Below, piece by piece: positions 38,801 to 52,518 of a stretch of DNA of 64,000 bases. The notes below the pieces were generated by a model. It was not told the DNA's origin. It was given only the letters and a program-made list of their open reading frames with translations, and made no database searches. The DNA is from Cruorifilaria tuberocauda (taxonomy: Eukaryota; Nematoda; Chromadorea; Rhabditida; Onchocercidae). Where the stretch lies: the NCBI GenBank assembly GCA_013365365.1, contig JABVXU010000233.1:21093-85092 (forward strand). Reading direction: 5' to 3'. Position 1 is the first letter of the stretch. Each line of letters starts with the position of its first letter. A program made the position numbers and the translations under genes.

Positions 38801-39151
38801 TACTTCCTCATCTACACTATCAGTACTGAAAAATTCTAAAATGGAATAAAATCTAGACATTCTATTTTTAAAATGAAAATTTTCGCCCATAAATTGGCTG
38901 AATATTTGCAGAATAGCGGTAAGTTTTTGATCGCAGAAATAGTGCTCATCTATGCATCATCATAAATAATAGAAACTGATAAATGATAAGAATAATTTTA
39001 GAAGGAACCAAAATTTACAAAAATGTGCAAAATGTAGTAAAAAATATGTGAAAATATTAAACCGGAAATGTTTCGGACTGACGTCATGCACAGACGTGAG
39101 AGCCAGAAATGTAATCAGTACGCAGATCGATAGCATTTTCAGTGAATCCAT
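35817..39151 (-). CDS. LGMN: Legumain (asparaginyl endopeptidase, peptidase family C13)
   Basis: Seen: ten exons, 39151-39063, 38825-38720, 38494-38397, 38231-37991, 37873-37741, 37558-37437, 37036-36869, 36728-36591, 36471-36307 and 35942-35817, encoding 461 aa, close to the usual legumain length. A signal peptide ([20 protein letters not shown]) precedes the short propeptide and the catalytic core: [82 protein letters not shown] (catalytic His166), [11 protein letters not shown] (catalytic Cys207), [25 protein letters not shown] and [10 protein letters not shown]. The C-terminal prodomain includes [17 protein letters not shown] and [11 protein letters not shown]. Known: a lysosomal/gut cysteine protease cleaving after Asn, used in protein digestion and protease activation. 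Odd: the introns after 38720 and 36591 start with AT, not GT; the reading frame is otherwise intact. Confidence 0.94.
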
Positions 39152-41542
39152 CCTCCGACAACTTATCAGCAGATATCACTAGCACAAACTCCACTCCGCA
39201 CAAACGCGACTAGCAGCGAGATTTATATTGATCTTTATCAGCTAACCGACCCAATTTATCATTCGGCCTTTTTTAAAAGAATAATCTATCCATCCTCTCA
39301 ACATCAACATCTGCTATTAATAAGGTAGTTTAGAAGTTTTTTAGAAGTAACAATTTCCTTTCTTTTCCTTTTGCTCAATTTCTTACCTTAAAAATTGTGT
39401 CGAAGAATTATGAAACATATCACTCGCTTGCTGATAATGATATGATTGATTTCAATTGATGCCGAAGGGATCTTCGAAGAAGTCGAAATCGATAGCATTG
39501 TTATAAGAGTAGAAGATACCAAAAAATGGTAGTTCTTCAATGTTGGAAGATAGAAACTGTCCCCAGAAAAGGTCACATTAGAGTGAGTCATCAGTTGCAG
39601 GTAACAACTATAAATCAATGAGTGGAGTTAAATTGATTGTCGTAATGATAAGTAACACGGCGAGAAAGAATCCTAACCAAAATATTTATTTTTTTAATTC
39701 CACATTTTCATATTCATTGCTTTCTCCACTTGCTACAATTACTGTTATTACTTTGTAAAGAGCCAAATGTTATCTATCCACACTGTCTAGTGAATAGAAG
39801 TGATTTGGCTGCTTGGAATTCTTAGGTCCACCTGATTTTTCAATACAGTTTGTCCTCGATACAGTGCGTTAGATATTTCTTCCCTAATCAGATCGTTTGA
39901 GTGGATCTAATTACCATGGTAATCTTTAACCTATCTGGGGCACTCCAATCAAGACCATATGTACTTAGTTATATTTATTTAGGGGTTTTTTTCTTCTGCA
40001 TACCCGTTCTTATGCTTTCCAGATGGTAACCTTTAACCTCTACATTTCTTCTTCGCAACACAACAAATCTTTTGTTTGTCTTCAAAGTAATTTAAAATTC
40101 TTGAAAATTTAACTCAATCAAAATATTCAAATTTGGCACACATTTTTCTTTCTTTTTCACCTCAAAATGTTTTTAATTAAGATTTGGTTTCTTATTGATA
40201 AATGTGAATTACACTGTATCGAACGGAATAATTGAAATTTAACATTTATGTATGGAAGTTGACAAAATATACGCGCAAAAATGCATTGCATATGAAACTG
40301 ACATCTTTTTGAAACAAAAACGATAAAAAATACCTATACAACAAGCTCTCTGACTTGAAAGGATCATGGGAATTTCGGATGAGAAATATATCGATTGAGA
40401 AAAAAGTGTAAAGAATCTATCCAAGGTATTAATTGAAATTCTCAAATACTTTCACTAATTTTATAGTTAAACTTTTATTCTTTTAAAATGTTAACAATTA
40501 TAGCTGAATGTATTACTTTGGACAGTTACTGCCTATATTTACAAAATTAATTGATTAAACATTTTGGAAAAGAAAAAAAGAATCCTTAAGCTCATATAAA
40601 ATCTCTTGAAATGATGTTCTCATGTTATCATTGTAAAATTTCACTCACTCAAACTTCATAATTCATAATTGGCTATCTTCCAAATGAAGCTCAATGTTTC
40701 TTTATAAAATTCATGAAAGGTCAGCAAAAGCGACAAATATGGTATGTACAAAAAAAATAGAAAGAATTCATTCCCTAATTTAATTGGCGATAGGAATTTC
40801 AATATCTTTCTAACATATATTTGCACAAATTATAATTCCATTTGAAGTGCTATCATATAAAGGGCAAGAGGTAAAACTGATAAAGTAAAATATGAAATTA
40901 GAAAACGGACAATAAGATTCAAATATACAAAATCATACAAATAAATCACACACATAATAAAGTAATTGCCGTACAAACAAAAAAAAAATGTTCGCGATCA
41001 TTAAATTTATATAAATTGAGGTATTTCCGAAATAAAAAACAATTTTTTTTCCCTTTTGAGATGATATTTGGGGAACAAAAACATCTTAAAATTAGACTAA
41101 CAGAATTGCTTATTCCGCAATCCCAAATAGAACTTCATTTTTTTAAACCTGAAATTTTGAAACTCTATAAATCAAAGATTAATTACAAAATATCTCAGGC
41201 GATCCAAATGTAGTACAACAGTTTTTATTCGAAAAGGAAATAGTATTTTTTAAGGCATTCCTAATTTTACAGATTTGAATCGTTCACTACCATCAATAAT
41301 GTCTTGTTGAAAAAATCCAGCGAATATCATTCAAAAAAAAAGATTCGATCAAATTATCATTCCTAATTAATTGATCTTTTGCTGAAGCAAGAGAATTTGA
41401 ATAAAAATTTTCGCAGATGTCATTTCCTTTTCAGTATAAAATGACAATATAAGACAATATAATTGACGAGATCAATGGGATCTATAATTCAGAAGCTCTT
41501 TTCTTTTGCCGATTTTCAAAAGAGAGAAGGAAAACTAAAATT
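39152..41542. other. Intergenic, no gene seen
   Basis: Between the legumain start and the Frizzled stop; the promoter of legumain should be here. The part 39720-40050 is richer in G+C than the flanks and contains a 14-bp perfect palindrome ATTACCATGGTAAT near 39911 and two near-identical copies of ATGGTAAYCTTTAACCT about 110 bp apart. No coding frame with splice support was found. Confidence 0.5.
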
Positions 41543-44500
41543 TCAAACCTTTTCCGGTAAAATAGGTGTACTATAACCTTGGCAATGCCGTACTGCTTTG
41601 TTATACATATGTGGTGCTATACAATCACTTCGAGCATAAATTATATCTGCTGCTTGATATTTGTGCATTGAAACTGTTGACCTGGATGAACAACATAGAG
41701 CACGTTTCCAACTCTAAAGATTGATGAATTATTAAATTGAAGTTATTACCGGAGTTCATTCATCATTTCATTTTTAATTGTCAGACTGCTTGTAAATATA
41801 ACTGTCTTAATAAAGTGAAAAAATTTTATTAAACAATAAAGATAACTGAAACGCAGAATTAATTCCTCATTTCATCACTTTCATTTCAAAATTAATGTCA
41901 TTATTCGCTATTAAAAAAGATCATATTTTATAAAAATATAACATGTGAGATTATTAGGTCTAAACTTTTAAATATAATTTTTGGGAAGTTCATTTTTTCT
42001 TCATTTTGTTCCTTTGTAATGTTTTTTACGCATAATGAAATGAAATACGCTGACTAATTGTAATGATTGATAAAGAATCAAGGAAAATTCAACAAACAAT
42101 AATAAATTATCAACTGATAAAAACCTGAATTGTTTTCCGTGAAATGATCCAAACACCTGAAGTCCAACCAATAACAAGCATCGATGCACTCTTTATCAAT
42201 GCCAACAACGTAAATGTATCCGCTGGAAAAATTTCCAAATTCTAACTCAAAACACTAAGAAACATTTTGATTAAATTGATAATATAAGCTATAAAAATTA
42301 TACTTTGTTGGTCGAATTGTTCTGCGCAATTACACAATTGTGACCGCTCCCATAATGGACGGTAATATTGTTCATAAGATAGTACCATAAGGACGAATAC
42401 AGCTGGAACTATGTAGAGCACGGAGAAAATACCAATTTTAGACATAAGCTGCGTCATTTTTGACGTATTATCACCACCCGGATGATGCTTTTGCATTAGT
42501 GAACGTATCCGCCATAGATTAAAGAAGCCGACGATTAAGAAACATACACCGATGATTAGATATATTGTTAATGGAGCTAAATATATTACTTGTTAAAACA
42601 ATATTTCAGTAAATTGAAGAATCAAAATTATTAATATTTTCATAATTTTATATAGAAAATTTTTGTACATTAAGAATTAGATGATATAACTAGCAAAAAG
42701 AGACGTACCAAAAACGAATGTTTTGAGATAATCAATGTTGGTATTGCCAACATAACAAATTCCACTTAATGGATCGCCATCAACTGCGCCAAAAATTAAC
42801 ACGGCGATCGTTTGAGTAGCAGGTAAGGACCAAGCGATGAAATGGAAATAATTTGCATAACTTGCAATTGCTTCACTTGACCACTTACTAGCTGCTGCTA
42901 GAACCCACGTTAACGATAGAATAACCCACCAAACTGATCCGGCCATTCCGAAGAAATAAATTAGGAGAAAAATCTAAAAATAAAAATTTGCCAAAGGTAT
43001 TAACAAATTTACTTAAGTCATAAAATTTATAAATAACATCCACTTTGCACAATTAAAATTACCCATTAATGAAGACATTTTTCATGAAAGCATAATAAAT
43101 TAGAACTACCAGTTGACAAAGGTTCATCTGTTGATCATTAGCTTTTATTGTTGCAGTATCACATGCAATATGTTCGTGTCCATAGATGACACGAATGATA
43201 AATCCAATTGATACCATTAATTGGCAGAAAGCTAACAAAAATATCGGTCGTTCCGGATATTGAAAGCGTTCCGTTTCTATCAAAAATGTTAGCACGGTGA
43301 ACGCTGATAGTATAAAACAGGTTCCAGACCTGGAAACATTTAATGACGATTATTATATGTATCTCTTTTCTGATTATTTATAAAATCATGATTTAGATAT
43401 CTTCTTATCATGATAATGACAGAGATGACATGGTTGGTTGTAACGGCAATGAGTGGTTTTGTTTAATTAGTGATATAAACATAAAATTATTTTTTGTTTA
43501 TAATTGCCATCGCATCTACTATGTTTGAATGGAATATAGATTTAAATTATTTATACCAAGTAGTAATCCATGCTGTAAGAAATCTCTGATCTTTAAGACT
43601 CTGTTCTGGACTATGACATGGATAGAGACATCCGGAAACGTTAGCAACACTAGCCGGACTGTCCAAAACACTGAAGAACGGTCTACTGCATCGACATTTA
43701 CATTCGCCCTCAAATGTATTGATACCAATGATGGGATAATTTGGATGATGATGTCGTATGGAAGAAGTAATCCCAGACTGAAGCAGAACAGACAACAAAG
43801 TTAAGGAACTTATTAAATTAAATATGAAATAGATCTGGTGTACAAAATCATTTGAAGGATAAAAATATTCGAATTTTTTGCACAATTTAAATATTAAATG
43901 TTTAGAAGTTACTATTTCAATTAACTGCAGAAAATTTTCTTCATTCCCTTCTTTTGCACTCATTTTTCATTTCTTAGACGCCTTTTCTTAACTTTTTGTA
44001 ATGTATGGAGAGAGATTGAAAATAAAAAAGCTCCGCTTGTGTAAACAGAATGAGAAAATGATTTGGCAGAACAAAAAATTAAAGTACAGGAAAATAAGTC
44101 GCTGATTTGACTTTTAACCTTTGCATAGAGTTAGGAAATTATCAAAAATTGATTTCTAAAATCAGGAATTTTTGCTTTCCTAGAAATATAGTAGACATAT
44201 GTATAGCAATTTGGTTGGTAAGCATCTAAGATTTACTGGCTATAATCAATTGGTAAAATGATATTTGGAACAGATGAAAGTAATTCGATATTCATTTCAT
44301 TTCTTCCATCCCAGAAACTCTCCTCAGTCTTCATATCACTTACATCCGTTGGATCCAAAATGCTCGGATCAGGCGTATCCGGCGGTGCGGCACAAATATT
44401 TCCCGTTGTCTGCTGCTCACTTATCCTTGGCAATTGCTCACAGCTTAAAGTTGTGGGCCATTTGAAACCGTATTGCTGCATTAACGGACTACAACGCTTC

Positions 44501-45712
44501 TTCGCTTCCAGGCATACCTGTGACAGGTTATCATCATTCAAATTTATTGATTCTCTTGCTAAGCGAGAATGTATAACAAAAGTATAATTAGTAATTTAAC
44601 TTAGCTTTAAATGAATATTTGCGTCTGAAAATGCTGCAGCAATGATTAATTATTTCATATTGTGATTTATTAATTGCAATTGCTAAAGTGTGCAATTTAT
44701 AATCTGTTGAAATGGTGATGATTTCAAAATATCAAGATTATCAAGACTTCAAATAGAAGGATAATAATTTTGAATCGCTTACAGTTTTACCGAAATGATG
44801 AATCTATTCTCTCCAACAGAAAAGAATTCTCCTAATTGAATTTGTCGCAAATAATTATTGTTAAAGAAATGTTTGGAGAAAAAAAACTTACTTCCATGCA
44901 AGGCATCACCATTTTTTCGTAATTATCTTGGCATATCGGCGTATACATTGCACAGAGGAAAAATTTGAGATGTTTATAACAACCAACCTGTAATGATTAA
45001 ACTTTTAAGTTCTGTTTTGCAATTTTTTAAATCAGAGTTTTAATCTTCTACCCATGCTTGAATTTTCAGGAGAGAAATTCGTAAAGGTTTATCACCATGA
45101 TTCATGCCTTCTGTTATTGATATCATTGTGAAAACATTACAGAATATCCTCAACGTATCATAGAAAATGACTGCGGTAGATGGTATGTCTTATAGGAATG
45201 AAAACAATTTCTGAAATAGACTTCATTTGAAGAAAAATGAATTAGAAAAGCTGGTACCTCAACAAGAGGATAGAATTGGTGCACTTCAAGGCCTGCCTCT
45301 TCCTGTTTCTCGTGGCCATAACTATTGGGATACCTCGTCGTGTTATAACCAATGCCTAAATATTCATTTTCAATATAGTTCAATAGTTCAAGCTAAAATA
45401 TAGTTCAGAATATAGTTCAAGCTAAACTGATGGGGAAAAAACAAGGAAGCTTAAATTTGGAAGCGGAACTTGAAAAACAGAAAACTTAGTCTATAATTTT
45501 TTCACAGAAATTTTCAGCATAAGATATTATTCAGTAAAAAATCTTGGTTAAAAGCTAAGATCATCTATAAAATCTAAATTTCATATTTAACGATTACCTT
45601 TGCAAAGTGGTATTGTGATGATTTCACATTTTTGCACTCCATCAACAATTCGAAGTTGAATTGATAATGATAATAGCATAAATGTCACCAAGTAATAATA
45701 CATTTTCATCAT
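41543..45712 (-). CDS. Frizzled Wnt receptor, closest to the Fz5/8 class
   Basis: Seen: ten exons, 45712-45598, 45355-45258, 44987-44892, 44517-44344, 43777-43557, 43329-43110, 42973-42709, 42576-42304, 42222-42125 and 41713-41543, giving 576 aa with every junction GT-AG and in phase. Signal peptide (about residues 1-25), then the cysteine-rich Wnt-binding domain with all ten cysteines (for example [38 protein letters not shown]). A linker with CKCRCSRPF and VSGCLYPC follows, then seven membrane helices ([77 protein letters not shown]). The cytoplasmic Dishevelled-binding KTxxxW is present as KTIQSW. The tail is short (about 55 residues, ending LPEKV). Known: seven-pass receptor for Wnt in polarity, migration and fate decisions. 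The helix sequences resemble Fz5/8, so a cfz-2-like gene is my best guess; mig-1 is the alternative. Confidence 0.95.
45356..45430. repeat. Short imperfect tandem repeat in Frizzled intron 1
   Basis: Units of ATATAGTTCAAGCTAAA and shortened ATAGTTCA copies follow one another in the intron between the first two coding exons. Its left end overlaps the intron acceptor region. Confidence 0.5.
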
Positions 45713-46935
45713 TTTCAGGAAAAAAAGATTAGTAATTCGTTGTTTAGCGCAACTTCTGCTTTCATTATTTGTTTATATCGTCATTAATAACAATGGTATA
45801 ATGGAATGGAAGGGTTTAAATTGTCGAAATCGCCCCACAAATTTCCTTAAAAAAACCTGAAAAATGCATCAAGGGAGGAGCAAAGGAAGAAATTCCAACT
45901 TCGCAAAATGAATAAATTGGAAAGAAATGAAATGGCAGACAGTAAGAAAGAGAAATTAGATTTGAATAACCTGAAAAAATTATAAAAACGCCAAAAATTG
46001 GTGAAGGATATTAACAGTTTAATAGTACTGTCTTCTATTTAATTTAGTTCAAGAATGTGAACTGATTATATCCACGTCAGAATGGAATTGGCAATTCAAT
46101 TAAAAAACGGTAAGACAATGACTTCGAACAGAGCAAGAAAAGAGGAAATCGAATGTAATTAAATGTAGGTAGAGCCTATAAAATGATGACTTCATATATC
46201 TGAGAACATTTGAATTATTAAACTTCCGTGGAAATAATATATTAAAAGCAATGGTTAAAAATCTATTGCACAAATATTTTAACAACAGTAAAACGGAAAT
46301 TATTTGAAACCAGGAAGCTTATGTTTTATTTTTAAGATTTATTAAAATTCCAATAAATGTTTGAAAAACTTGTCTCAGACATGTGATGAATTTCAAGAGA
46401 CCATCGATTTTCAGCAGAATTTTAACTATACATAAAGCTTTACGCGATTGCTTTCGCATAATTCTCTTTCAGCAAGAATTTTGTTAATTCTATTTTTTAA
46501 AATGCAGAAGTGATTATTTTAAACATAATGGAGTAGTCATAATTTTGAGTAATTATTGACTATCAAAATGAGAATATTAAAAAATCAGAAATAATTAAAA
46601 GTGGGTAAAATCTTTCTGCTCAATTTCTCTCTAAACGAGCAACAGTTAAAATGAATTTTCGATTAAATAAAATGCAAGTTTAATTCCTGTTCGAACTTAT
46701 TATTATTCTTGAACGTATCGCCGAATAAGAAATTTCAAGCATATAATTGAAGCACTAAAAGACTCTTAAATATTTTAATAAAAATGGAGCGAAATAATTG
46801 CTTAAAGTGGGAAAATGAAGAAATAAAAAGTTTGAAGAGAATTGAATATTAATACTTCGATAATGGAAAGATATTTTGTGTTTACATTAGACAGATGAAC
46901 TGATCTACTCTACGTATTAGGAGCAGAAGCCTTAC

Positions 46936-46974
46936 CTCGATAGGAAAAGTAATCTAACCAAATGCCTCGGCTCT
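46936..46974 (-). other. Candidate non-coding or 5' exon upstream of Frizzled
   Basis: A 39-nt block flanked by a good acceptor (pyrimidine-rich, ending TTCTCCAG) and a good donor (TATCGAG|GTAAGG) on the same strand as Frizzled, 1.2 kb upstream of its ATG. It has no ATG. It could be an untranslated Frizzled exon; chance splice signals are the alternative. Confidence 0.25.
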
Positions 46975-47181
46975 CTGGAGAAAATTAGAAAAAGAAAGTG
47001 ATTGCTCAAAATTTTCAACCAACAGCAACCTTCCCTCGTATCTACACTGACCAGGTGAGAGAGATAAATCTAGCTTCAGCTTCTCTTTCTCAATAGAACT
47101 CAAACTACTTATTTTTACAAATAACGTTCATAAAAAGCACAAAAACGGTAGCGGAGAAGAAGGGTGACACTGACTCTGTCC

Positions 47182-47211
47182 ATTTGTGATGAGAGAGTGT
47201 CCATCACAAAT
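47182..47211. repeat. 10-bp inverted repeat
   Basis: ATTTGTGATG at 47182-47191 pairs exactly with CATCACAAAT at 47202-47211 over a 10-nt purine-rich loop. Confidence 0.75.
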
Positions 47212-50190
47212 AATCATTCATTGTTTTCTTTGACCTTTGAAGCAGCATGCGATCGGACCATCAGAAATGAACAGTAAGCGAACGGAACTGACTAAAATGG
47301 TCAGCTGGAAAAAGTTTGGTGCGACGAGTTGAAGAAAAAGATTTCCATTAAGTTGAGGATTGAAAAAGAAAGTTTCACAGCATGTCACTTTTTCCTCAAT
47401 TAATATCAAACATTTGTTCATAATGTTCATAATGTTAGAAAATTCCAAAATATTTTCTTTTTTTGTTGCAATAAATGAATTTTAGACTTTCCAGAAAAAT
47501 TCGCTAATATCCTTACGATGAAATAAAACAGTTTTTAAAGCAATGCAAATGGTATGGCATTATGATAATTGACTTAGCTGGCTTCCTATATAAATAATGC
47601 ATGCATGATGCACTGATTTACATTCAATGTTTTATTTAACACTAGATAATTTTAAAAAATGAAGTAGAAAATATATGGGACAAACTTCTATAGACAAATT
47701 TACTTCGCTTTACTTCGTGTAAGTTAATAAAAATATAATCGCCTAACTAACTATAAAAGTTTCTAAGCATTTTTTTAAACTTTTTCAAACTCTAACGAAA
47801 GAAAATTTATGCAAAATAAGAAGGGAAAATTTAATAATGCGCTAAAATAAGTATGAAAAATTGAAAAAGAACGGAAAGATGAGTTTAGGCTTAGCAAAAA
47901 AAGTGATGGGAAACGATCATTGGATGGGAAGAAAAGCTGATTATAATGATAATAATGCATGCATCATATGCTCTTTTTCAGAATGGACAGATGAAAAATA
48001 AACTTTACATATAACCCATTCATTCGTATTGACATAAACATAACTGCAATCAGACATGCCTTTTATTGATAGGAACTAACTTCTGATTAAGTTTGAATGA
48101 AAGCATCTTATGAGTGATAGCAAATATTATTTTATCATAATTGTCAATAACGAGTCTACTAGTAAGTCAACATTTGTCATTTAATCTCGAATCTGGAATT
48201 TTTCTCCATGAATATAAAGACTTATAATATATTCTTTCTATTTTACAAGATTTCAAGAATTTTTAAGTTAACTTAGCAAAAATGTTTCTTGGTGGGAAGC
48301 TTAGAAATCAGAAGCTCAAACTTCTCCTCTCTTCGCTGTTCTAGAACTATCTAAACGAATTTTAGAAGTTAAATTTTGTTCAAAAGATTTGAAAAAGGTG
48401 AGAAAAACATGAAGTTTTATACGACGAGTAGAAAAATGGAGCAAATAATAATTGCAAAATGGGTCTCAATTTTTAGCTAATTAATTAGTAGATGATTATG
48501 TTCGAAGTAAAGGTCAAAGATGGAAGAGAGAGTGAAGCAGAGAGAATAGGTTCGAAGAAGTTGAGCAAACATCTATTTAGAATAATGCAAAAGTGGATGA
48601 GGTACAACAGCACCGGATATCGAAATAAGACAGACAGATATTTGAGAGGTAAAAGAGAGAGAATGATGAGGGAGCTAGTTGTTATTATGAGGAGATAAGC
48701 ATATGGAGTGGACAAAGGAGGAGGAGTGGACGGTCAGGTAAGTGTCCACCACAAGCATACATATCCCACGGATGAAATGAACCACTACTTTCTCACCTGT
48801 CAAAGTGATTCAGTCACTGTCAACTGCGACCATTTCCTTTCATTTCAACAAAATTAGAAGAAAAAAACTTTTCAGTAATTTTTTCGACTAATTTTTCTCT
48901 TATTTGAAGTCTTCAATTTGAAAAAATTTGTGAAAATTGCTTTAAATTCATTTTAATGGAAGTTATTGATTTGCAGTGATTGAAGAAAGTATCAGCGTTG
49001 GTTGTTGATTCTTTGCGATATTTTATGAACTCTAAAACGTAATGGCGGTAAATCATTCATTATTCAATAATTCGCTTAAAATGACTGATCAAAGTGTGTA
49101 GATTCCGCCGTGTTCAATTGTCCTTCCAGCGAAATCTAACAAAGTGGTGGATCTCCACTACATTTATCATTTCTCTTGCAGAAATTTTTCTATTAAATCA
49201 CAACAAAGCTTCTTCAATATGAAATTTTATAAGAATTTGCTAGCGCTATTTTTCTAATTAAGTAGTGTGATGATAAATTTAGTTCTGTTCATACTTAATC
49301 TCTAACATTTTCTCTAAATGATTTATTGTGATTAAAAGTTTTGAAATGTTTTTTTAACTTAATTTAAATTTCTTCCTTTAATCTATTTCTTAATGATTGA
49401 AGAATAGATGGGAAGATTGATAATTCTTCGAAAGCACTTTTGTTTACGTCATATTTATTCGTCAACATGCCAATGATCAATTAAATATGAACGATTTTCA
49501 TTTAATTGAAATTCTATCAAGCAAATACGAATTATGAAAAGGCATCTGTTACTTACCAAAAGTGTACTTCAAAATTTCTTACTTCATTGCAAATGACTAT
49601 TCAGAAGAAAAAAGAAAAATTTATTTTAATCAGCAAAAAAGATTACAAATTATTATGAACTTGTGAACGGAAACATGCAAATGAATTAGAAAGAAGCTAT
49701 TAATTACTTTCAGCATATTACTTATTTGATAAACACTTCACAACTTTTTGTGCAAATATTTACTTTAAACTGTATATCAACGGAGAAAAGAAATTTGAAA
49801 TAAAGTTTCATTTAAAAGAAATACATCAGTTTTAAGCTGAAAAGAAAGAACAAGATTAAATTTCCATCTTTTTCTACTACTTTCTTTACTGTTTTTGGCA
49901 AAAAAATAGAGAAAGCTTAGAAGTTTTGTTTAGTCTTAAGATTTTTAATAAAGTACTTTTTTCCAATTCAATAAAATTGATTGCGTCTATGGAACTAATA
50001 GGTTTGGATGTACAATATTTCGCATTCAATGTCCATAAACGTTACAGTATAAGATAATATGCACATACATTACAACATCGCTTCACACTTATCCTAATTC
50101 CTCAGCAATTAAACCTGAACCATTTATATAAAATCATGAAAATATTGAAGCTACGAGGTATGAGGAACGAGTAGTAAAAGAGGACATGAA

Positions 50191-50262
50191 AGAGAGAGAG
50201 AGAGAGAGAGGGAGGGAAAAAGGAAAGGGAGGAGGAAAGTGAGAAAAGAGAGGAGAGAGATC
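50191..50262. repeat. (AG)10 microsatellite and purine tract
   Basis: AG dinucleotides at 50191-50210 followed by a purine-rich stretch of G and A runs. The overlapping leucine/serine-rich open frames on the other strand are products of this low-complexity sequence. Confidence 0.9.
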
Positions 50263-52518
50263 TCTCTGAAAGGGTGTATACACATATATTTCGCAAGGAA
50301 ATATATAATTGAGCATTGGCTATCGCTCCATTTGTCACTTACTATTTGATACGGTCTGTTAAGCAGAAGATATTCTCGAAATCGCTCCAATCAAATTTCT
50401 TTTACATCGCCTCCAACGGTATATAATAAGAAATTGCAGAAATCATTTATGATTTGAAGTGTTGGGCGTCTAATTCTCAAATCTTTGCTATTCACTCTTA
50501 TCAAATGCAATTTCTTTTTGGTCTTAACCCTCTAGAAGATGGAACTTGAGGTATACTGATAGCAAGTCACTTTTATTTGCAGAACATAAATTTCGATTAC
50601 AATTAAATCATTAACATTTCTGAATTCACTGCTTTTCGAAATCAGACGATTGCGTGAAATCTTTACGCTTTGGAAAGTGTAAGAACTAAAAGAGCATGAG
50701 GACTGATTGCTTATCACAAATATTAGCCATGAATTACTGAAAAGAGTATTTCTGACTGTGATTTCTTTCTAAGATTTCATTTCCTCTGCAAACTCTATTC
50801 TCTGTTATAATTTTTAAAAGAAAAATTTTTATGAATAGTCAAAATAATGCTTAGAATTATTAATTAGTATGAATCGAAATAGAAAATTATAAAAGATGAA
50901 ATTCTCATAGTACTGGTTAAACTAAGACTTATGAATATTCTTGAAAGGAAAATTGAACTTTCATTGGATTTTTCTTCCTAAGTAAAAAAGCTTTAAGCGA
51001 AAAAAACATTTGTTGCGTTAATAAGAAACGTACGTCAAAAGATCTTTTGATGAAAATTGCAAATGTGAATTCGAACTTCTTTAATTTCATATTTGATAAT
51101 CCCCAATCTTTTAATTGTTTTTAATTAAATTTCATCGAAGATTTCAACTTTCTTTCATGATGGACTTTTTTAAAACCAAACCAAAAGATAGAACAGTAGG
51201 TAAATTTCTTGCTATAGTAATGATTATTAATGATTGTTTTTCTTTAATTCAATTTATCTATTTCAATTGTTTGATTAATAACAACATCATTTGAAGTGTA
51301 GATCAAACGCATTTCTAATTTAAACATGTTATTAAACCAGAATTGGCAATTGATCCAATTTATTGAAAGAATGTTACAAAACAATGAAATCATAAATTCT
51401 TATAAAGCTTCCTTTAATGACAAACTTAAGATTGCAATAAAGAATCGAGAACAGAAAATATTAAAGAATAGAAGGAGAAATTTTTTTGAAAACAGGAAAT
51501 AACCTAAATTAAGTTGAACAAAATGTGATCATCTGACTGTGTTCAAATTTAGCAAAACCAATTTCAGATATTATTCAATCTTTTCAAATTTGTTAAACAT
51601 ATAAAGTGTACAGTGAATAACTTTCTGCAGCGAACGTCTTCATAGATAAGAATATTGATATAAATCTCATAACTAATAGAATCGAGTGTATTTTAAACAC
51701 TCTATCAAAGTTAGATTTTTTAAGAAGAAAAATTATAACAAAGGTAGTACAATCACTCAATTTTTTTTGAAATTAGCGGAAAAGCTAACGCTTCTTCTGT
51801 AATCAGTTAGATAAAGTATTACTTTTGAAACTATGCTCCATTTTTGTAGTATCCAAGCAAACAACAAACAATAAAGTGAACTTAGCACGGCGCTCATTGA
51901 ATGTTTTTATGTCAACGAAGTAAGGCAGTCGAGTGGTAACTATTTGATGTGCTAAAATGCCATAAGTAAACTGGCTGCTATCAGAATATTTCAATAGTTT
52001 GCTTGTTTAATAATTTGCTTCAATAGTTGCAATAAGTATATTATATTAACATATACACTTAAGATTATGTGTAAATTTGGAAATGAATTATTAAGTAAGT
52101 GATTCTTATACCAACCGTGAATTGCCGTTCTTTAAATTTGCAAGAAATGAAATGAAAGTGAATTGACGCACTTTTTCCTTTTTAAACCTTAAATTTATTA
52201 TCATCGCAACTGAAAATTTTAGCAAAGATTTCACTTATGTCGAAGTTCCTAAATTCTTATGCAGTTAAAAAGAAAGCTGATTTCACTTGTATAATATTCG
52301 TATTTCTAACATTTATTGTCAACACAGGAACTTTAAATGAAAGATATAAATCAAAAATTATATTTTTTTAGAAATTCTCAGTTTTCTGTCTGATAAAATG
52401 AATTTATAGAATGGAAGATGAAAAATGACACTATTTATTGAATTAATTTGCAAAGGTTCCATCAATTAGTTTTACCTAAATGGAAGATAATATTACTTTG
52501 ACAATAATATAATTAACC

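Noticed and set aside
43529..44587. Plus-strand open frames opposite Frizzled exons
   Set aside because: Antisense shadows of strongly supported Frizzled coding exons; no independent support.
50102..50390. Three overlapping Ser/Leu/Phe-rich minus-strand frames
   Set aside because: All three read through the AG/purine repeat; low-complexity artefact.
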